A stretch of 64,000 bases of DNA, taken from the NCBI GenBank assembly GCA_035649575.1, contig DASRJH010000167.1, forward strand, positions 12,269 to 76,268, in the 5' to 3' direction. Made by a program: the position numbers and the translations under genes. Origin of the DNA: DASVAL01 sp035649575. Lineage in GTDB: Bacteria > Planctomycetota > UBA1135 > UBA2386. Positions 60,498 to 64,000 of the stretch are shown here, in pieces. The notes below the pieces were generated by a model. The model saw nothing but the letters and a program-made list of their open reading frames with translations, was not told the origin of the DNA and ran no database searches. Positions within the stretch are counted from its first letter, which is position 1. The number at the start of each line of letters is the position of its first letter.

Positions 60498-60947
60498 GTG
60501 AAACTCCAGCAGGAACAGGCAGTCGTCGAGGCCTACCTGCGCCGCAACGGCTTCCGGTGGACCAGCCAGCGCTCGCTGATCGTGCGTCTGGCGCTGGCGA
60601 CGCACGACCACTTCACCGCGGAGCAGATGCTGGTCCGCTGCCAGAAGCTGGATCCCAAGGTGTCGCGGGCGACCGTCTACCGCACGCTCTCGGTGCTCGA
60701 GCAGGCTGGTTTCGTCGAGGGCCTCGACACCGGCGATGGCAGCCGGCGTTTCGAGCACGTGCTCGGACACGAACACCACGACCACATGGTCTGCGAGTCG
60801 TGCGGCGAGATCTTCGAGTTCCGCGACGACGAGCTCGAGCACCGGCAGGAGGTGGCCGCCCGGCGCATCGGCTTCCAGATCGAGCGCCACAGTCTGCGCA
60901 TCTATGGCACCTGCCAGAAGTGCCAGCGGACGCGCCGAGGTGGGTGA
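60498..60947 (+). CDS. fur: Fur-family metal-dependent regulator
   Basis: This 149-residue protein starts at GTG 60498. The winged helix has WTSQRSLIVRLALATHDHFTAEQM and SRATVYRTLSVLEQAGF (recognition helix). The dimer domain has HEHHDHMVCESCGEIFEF and TCQKCQ: two CxxC pairs for structural Zn and a His-rich regulatory site. It probably represses iron (or other metal) genes. A distinction between Fur, Zur and PerR is not possible from motif alone. It lies between purD and the sigma-54 regulator. Confidence 0.85.
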   Translation: MKLQQEQAVVEAYLRRNGFRWTSQRSLIVRLALATHDHFTAEQMLVRCQKLDPKVSRATVYRTLSVLEQAGFVEGLDTGDGSRRFEHVLGHEHHDHMVCESCGEIFEFRDDELEHRQEVAARRIGFQIERHSLRIYGTCQKCQRTRRGG

Positions 60948-60948
60948 C

Positions 60949-62334
60949 GTGGGCGGCGCCCGCGTGCTGGTCGTCGACGACGAGCAGGACCTTGCGGAGT
61001 CGTGTGCGTTCCTGCTCGAACGCGCGGGCCACGTGGCTCGATGTGCATTCTCGGCGCAGAAGGCGCTCGAGCTGATGGCGGCGGAGTCCTTCGCGCTCGT
61101 CGTCACCGACGTGCGCATGCCGCGCATGAGCGGCATGGAGTTGCTGGCCGCGATCAAGGCTAGAGACCCCGACGTCGAGGTGCTGCTGATCACGGGCTAC
61201 CCTGACCTGCAGATGGCCGTCGCGGCGATCAAACTCGGCGCCTTCGACTACCTGGCCAAGCCCTACGCCGAGAAGGACCTGCTCGCGCGCGTCGAGAAGG
61301 CGCTCGCGCACCGGTCCATGAAGGACAAGAACGAGGGCCTCAAGGAACGGCTGCGTTCGGGCCGCGCCGGGCGCCGCCTGATCCACGCCTCGCCCGAGTT
61401 CGCCGACGTCCTCGCGATGCTCGAGCGCGCGGCGCAGACGGACGCGTCGGTGCTGCTGCTCGGCGAGAGCGGCACCGGCAAGGAACTGCTCGCACACCAC
61501 CTGCACGACTGCAGCCCGCGGGCGGACAAGCCGTTCGTGCCCGTCGACTGTGCTTCGATCCCGAGCGAGCTGTTCGAGAGCGAGCTGTTCGGACACGGCA
61601 AGGGCGCGTTCACGGGAGCGGTCGCGAACAAGCTGGGCCTGTTCCAGGTCGCGGACGGCGGCACGCTGTTCTTCGACGAGCTCGGGGAGCTGCCGGTCGC
61701 GTTCCAGCCGAAGCTGCTGCGCGCGATCCAGGAACGATCCGTGAGGCCGGTCGGTAGCAGCGAGCAGAAGGCCGTCGACGTGCGCATCGTCGCGGCCACG
61801 AATGGCAACCTGCAGCGCGAGGTCGAGGAGGGGCGGTTTCGCGCCGACCTGTTCTATCGCCTCGACGTCGTGCGCATCGCGATCCCGCCGCTGCGCGACC
61901 GGCGCGGCGACGTCGATGCCCTCGTCGCGCACTTCCTCGAGCGCTTCGGCGCGGCGGCTGGGATCCATCGTGTATCGGCCGAAGTCCGCGAAGTGCTGCG
62001 CGGCCACTCGTGGCCCGGCAACGTGCGCCAGTTGCGCAACGCGATCGAACGCGCGTGTGCGCTCGGACACCCGCCCGAACTGCAGCTCGCCGACCTGCCG
62101 CCCGAGTTGAGCGCCGCCGACTCGCCGGTCGCGGAGGAGGCGACGCCGTCGGGGACCTTCCAGGAGATGAAGGCGCGCCGCATTGCGGCCATGGAGAGCA
62201 GCTACATCGAGGGGCTGCTGCAGAAGCACAAGGGCAATGTGACGCACTGCAGCGAAGAGGCCGGCATGGCGCGCAGTGCGTTCCAGAAGCTCATGCAGAA
62301 GTACGGGATCCGCAGCGCCGACTTCCGCGGCTGA
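60949..62334 (+). CDS. Sigma-54 dependent NtrC-family response regulator
   Basis: This protein of about 461 residues has an N-terminal receiver (Asp10/Asp11, phospho-Asp54 in VVTDVRMP, Lys104 in LAKPY), an AAA+ sigma-54 domain with Walker A GESGTGKE (172-179), intact GAFTGA loop (219-224), Walker B TLFFDELGEL, and arginine-finger region. The C-terminal Fis-type HTH is GNVTHCSEEAGMARSAFQKL. It activates sigma-54 promoters on phosphorylation. GTG 60949 is chosen because GAGGTGG lies 5 bases upstream; GTG 60940 is an alternative overlapping fur. No cognate kinase is adjacent. Confidence 0.92.
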   Translation: MGGARVLVVDDEQDLAESCAFLLERAGHVARCAFSAQKALELMAAESFALVVTDVRMPRMSGMELLAAIKARDPDVEVLLITGYPDLQMAVAAIKLGAFDYLAKPYAEKDLLARVEKALAHRSMKDKNEGLKERLRSGRAGRRLIHASPEFADVLAMLERAAQTDASVLLLGESGTGKELLAHHLHDCSPRADKPFVPVDCASIPSELFESELFGHGKGAFTGAVANKLGLFQVADGGTLFFDELGELPVAFQPKLLRAIQERSVRPVGSSEQKAVDVRIVAATNGNLQREVEEGRFRADLFYRLDVVRIAIPPLRDRRGDVDALVAHFLERFGAAAGIHRVSAEVREVLRGHSWPGNVRQLRNAIERACALGHPPELQLADLPPELSAADSPVAEEATPSGTFQEMKARRIAAMESSYIEGLLQKHKGNVTHCSEEAGMARSAFQKLMQKYGIRSADFRG

Positions 62335-62398
62335 GTGGGCTTGGCGCGGCCGGCCCCGGCTGTCCCGGGGCTCTGGCGAGGTGGCGCTACTGTGGCTC

Positions 62399-62426
62399 GA
62401 TCACTGCGGCTTGATCACTGCGGCTT
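62399..62426. repeat. Tandem 14-base duplication at the end of the beta-rich gene
   Basis: GATCACTGCGGCTT occurs twice in direct succession (62399-62412, 62413-62426), followed by a third GATC. The second copy encodes the last codons and the TGA stop of the minus-strand gene. The first copy lies just past it. A short replication-slippage duplication is likely. Confidence 0.8.
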
Positions 62427-64000
62427 GATCGCGAAGCTGAACGGCACGCTGCTGATCGACGACAGCGAGGTCGTCAGAGCCAACCCGCCGTTCGTGGTGT
62501 TCCACGACGTGCCGTCGGTCCAGAGCGCGAACAGGTCCGAGTTGCTGTCGGAGAACAGCAGCATGACGCGGTTGCCGCTCGCGAACGTCTTCAGCTCGAC
62601 CGACTCGGTGATGCCCTTGCCCGGCATCGCGAAGTCGCCTTGCACGGCCCAGCCGCCGCCGGTCCACTGCGCCCAGTCGAGCGTGCCGGCCTGGTCGTCG
62701 GCGTAGACGCAGACGGCGGTGCCGCTCGTTCCGACCCAGGCGACCGCGGCCGGGAAGTCGCCGATGGCGGCCTCGTTGGCGTTGGTGATCTGCGAGTCGA
62801 CTTCGTCGCGGTTGATCCAGTTGTTGCCGTTCCAGATCGCGAGGCCCATGCGCTCGACGCCGTCGCCGAGGCCGCAGACGACGATGGCGAGCCTGTCACT
62901 GCCCGGTTCGGACGCGAGATCGACGAAGTGCGGCACGCTGGACAGTGCCTGCGACACCTGGTTGGACGCGGTCCAGGCCGACGAGCCCGCCGCCTTGGTC
63001 GAGTACCGGAAGCCGTTCGCGCCGAGGCGGCCCCACGCCACCACGAGCTCGCCGCTCGCCTCGTAGGCCAGGTCGAAGACGCGGTTGCTGACGGCGCCGG
63101 TCACCGCGTTGGTCTTGAGGTTGGTCTCGAGCACCGACGAAGTCGCCGCGGTCCACGTGGCGCCGTCCCAGACCAGCACGGCGAGGTCGGCGTTCGCGTC
63201 GCTGTAGGCGAGCCCGATCTCGTTGTTGCCCGGCCGGGCCGAGAGCTGCACCCACTGCACGACGCCCGACAGCGGCGCCACCGGCAACGCGAGCTCGGCC
63301 GACCAGAGCCCGGCCGTGCGCGCGCGGTAACGCGGCGTGTTCGTGTTGTTCGAGTAGACGACGAGCGCGTCGCCGGAGGTCTGCTCGTAGGCGACGTCGA
63401 AGCCGCGCTTGCCGCTCTGGCCCGGCGCGATCGCCCCGGCGCTCCAATCGAGCGACCACGCGAGGCCGTTCCACCGCAGCAGGTTGAGCTTGGTGGCCGA
63501 GCCGCTGTCGGACAGTACGCCGAGCAGCTGCTGCTGTGTGAGCTGCGGCGCAACCTGGTGCACGGTCCATCGGATCGTGCTGCCCGCCGGCGCCGCGAGG
63601 CCCTCCGCGGACCAGCTCGAGCCGAGGTCGTTCCAGGTGCGCACGCCCGGTTGCGGGTTGTTGCCGACGCCGTAGTAGACCCGGGCGTCGTTGATCGAGA
63701 GGTCTGGCAGCAAGGGCAGCGTGGGCGCGTAGTGGTAGCCCATGTTGACCAAAGCACTGTCTGGCGCCGAGCCGTCGAGCACGTAGTCGGTGCGCGAGGT
63801 GCGGTCGGCCAGCGTGCTGCCGTCGGTGAACGCGAACGTCGACGCTGCGGCCGAACCCGCATCGAACCCTGGGCTCGGCATCGCGAGGTTGAGGTGGAAC
63901 CGGTCGTCGGCGCCGTCGCTGCCACCGAGCAGGTTGTCCCAGCCGTCCGGATCGTCGAGGAACGGGTTCGTGCTGATGTCGCCGGTGCCCATCGGCAAGC
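62415..64000 (-). CDS. Large secreted beta-rich protein (3' part, cut by window end)
   Basis: At least 528 residues are visible; the gene continues past the right edge, so its start and signal are unseen. The visible N-terminal part has DISTNPFLDDPDGWDN and ALVNMGYHYAP, typical closing motifs of parallel beta-helix, PMP-like secreted proteins. A series of beta-propeller-like repeats follows (for example LAVLVWDGATWTAATSS, LAIWNGNNWINRDE, FALWTDGTSWNT), where WDG/WNG/WTDG-W recur. The frame ends at TGA 62415-62417. It is probably surface or extracellular; no enzyme motif is visible. Confidence 0.75.
   Translation of the reverse strand, partial: LPMGTGDISTNPFLDDPDGWDNLLGGSDGADDRFHLNLAMPSPGFDAGSAAASTFAFTDGSTLADRTSRTDYVLDGSAPDSALVNMGYHYAPTLPLLPDLSINDARVYYGVGNNPQPGVRTWNDLGSSWSAEGLAAPAGSTIRWTVHQVAPQLTQQQLLGVLSDSGSATKLNLLRWNGLAWSLDWSAGAIAPGQSGKRGFDVAYEQTSGDALVVYSNNTNTPRYRARTAGLWSAELALPVAPLSGVVQWVQLSARPGNNEIGLAYSDANADLAVLVWDGATWTAATSSVLETNLKTNAVTGAVSNRVFDLAYEASGELVVAWGRLGANGFRYSTKAAGSSAWTASNQVSQALSSVPHFVDLASEPGSDRLAIVVCGLGDGVERMGLAIWNGNNWINRDEVDSQITNANEAAIGDFPAAVAWVGTSGTAVCVYADDQAGTLDWAQWTGGGWAVQGDFAMPGKGITESVELKTFASGNRVMLLFSDSNSDLFALWTDGTSWNTTNGGLALTTSLSSISSVPFSFAIKPQ

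Noticed and set aside
1..64000. CRISPR arrays, tRNA or rRNA genes, and insertion sequences
   Set aside because: No repeat-spacer pattern, cloverleaf-like segment or transposase with terminal repeats was recognised by eye; a tRNAscan or Infernal run would be decisive.

Overview
The window is high-GC bacterial chromosome, densely coding on both strands, with no rRNA, tRNA, CRISPR array, insertion sequence or prophage that I could see. Several features point to Planctomycetota, probably an uncultured or marine lineage: secreted proteins carrying the planctomycete C-terminal module (2653-3156 and the end of 51005-53974), TPR/DUF3857/transglutaminase giants, many signal-peptide proteins of unknown function, and a partial ebo cluster. 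The phylum call is an inference from protein style; there is no marker gene such as 16S rRNA here. Gaps between genes are short, and no stretch over 300 bases lacks a gene or gene remnant.

Left third (1-20 kb): a remnant of a DUF4143 ATPase, an M14 metallopeptidase, HutD, a small secreted protein, an APC permease, and an ArsR operon with two SRPBCC proteins and a perfect palindromic operator. Next come a secreted EF-hand protein with two giant DUF3857/transglutaminase proteins (one lacking its catalytic cysteine), an Arg/Pro-rich protein with a NYN-like end, a small lipoprotein, and a three-gene two-component operon (histidine kinase, response regulator, secreted protein).

Middle (20-43 kb): a trehalose module, with a GH15 glucoamylase/trehalase-like gene divergent from a membrane-anchored OtsA and OtsB. 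It is followed by RadC, two GT-C type membrane glycosyltransferases (the second frameshifted), a TraB-like protein ending in a GspG-like motif, and TerC with an M28 peptidase. Then come Ndk with an NFACT/RqcH-like protein, 6-phosphogluconate dehydrogenase, a HEAT-like secreted protein, an EboA/EboB pair followed by release factor 3, and Lgt.

Right third (43-64 kb): a large Ig-like lipoprotein, QueC, a Sul-like dihydropteroate synthase and a rhomboid protease. Next is a two-gene unit of a coiled-coil protein and an MreB-like actin homologue, the best candidate for an undescribed system. A 989-residue secreted amidase follows, then an isoprenylcysteine-methyltransferase-like protein with chorismate mutase, a U32 protein (RlhA-like), an Rpn/DUF4351 nuclease, PurD, Fur, a sigma-54 activator, and the 3' end of a secreted beta-rich protein that runs off the window.

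Many genes are translationally coupled by ATGA or TGATG overlaps, and GTG starts are common. Function calls come from motif recognition only; no searches were run.
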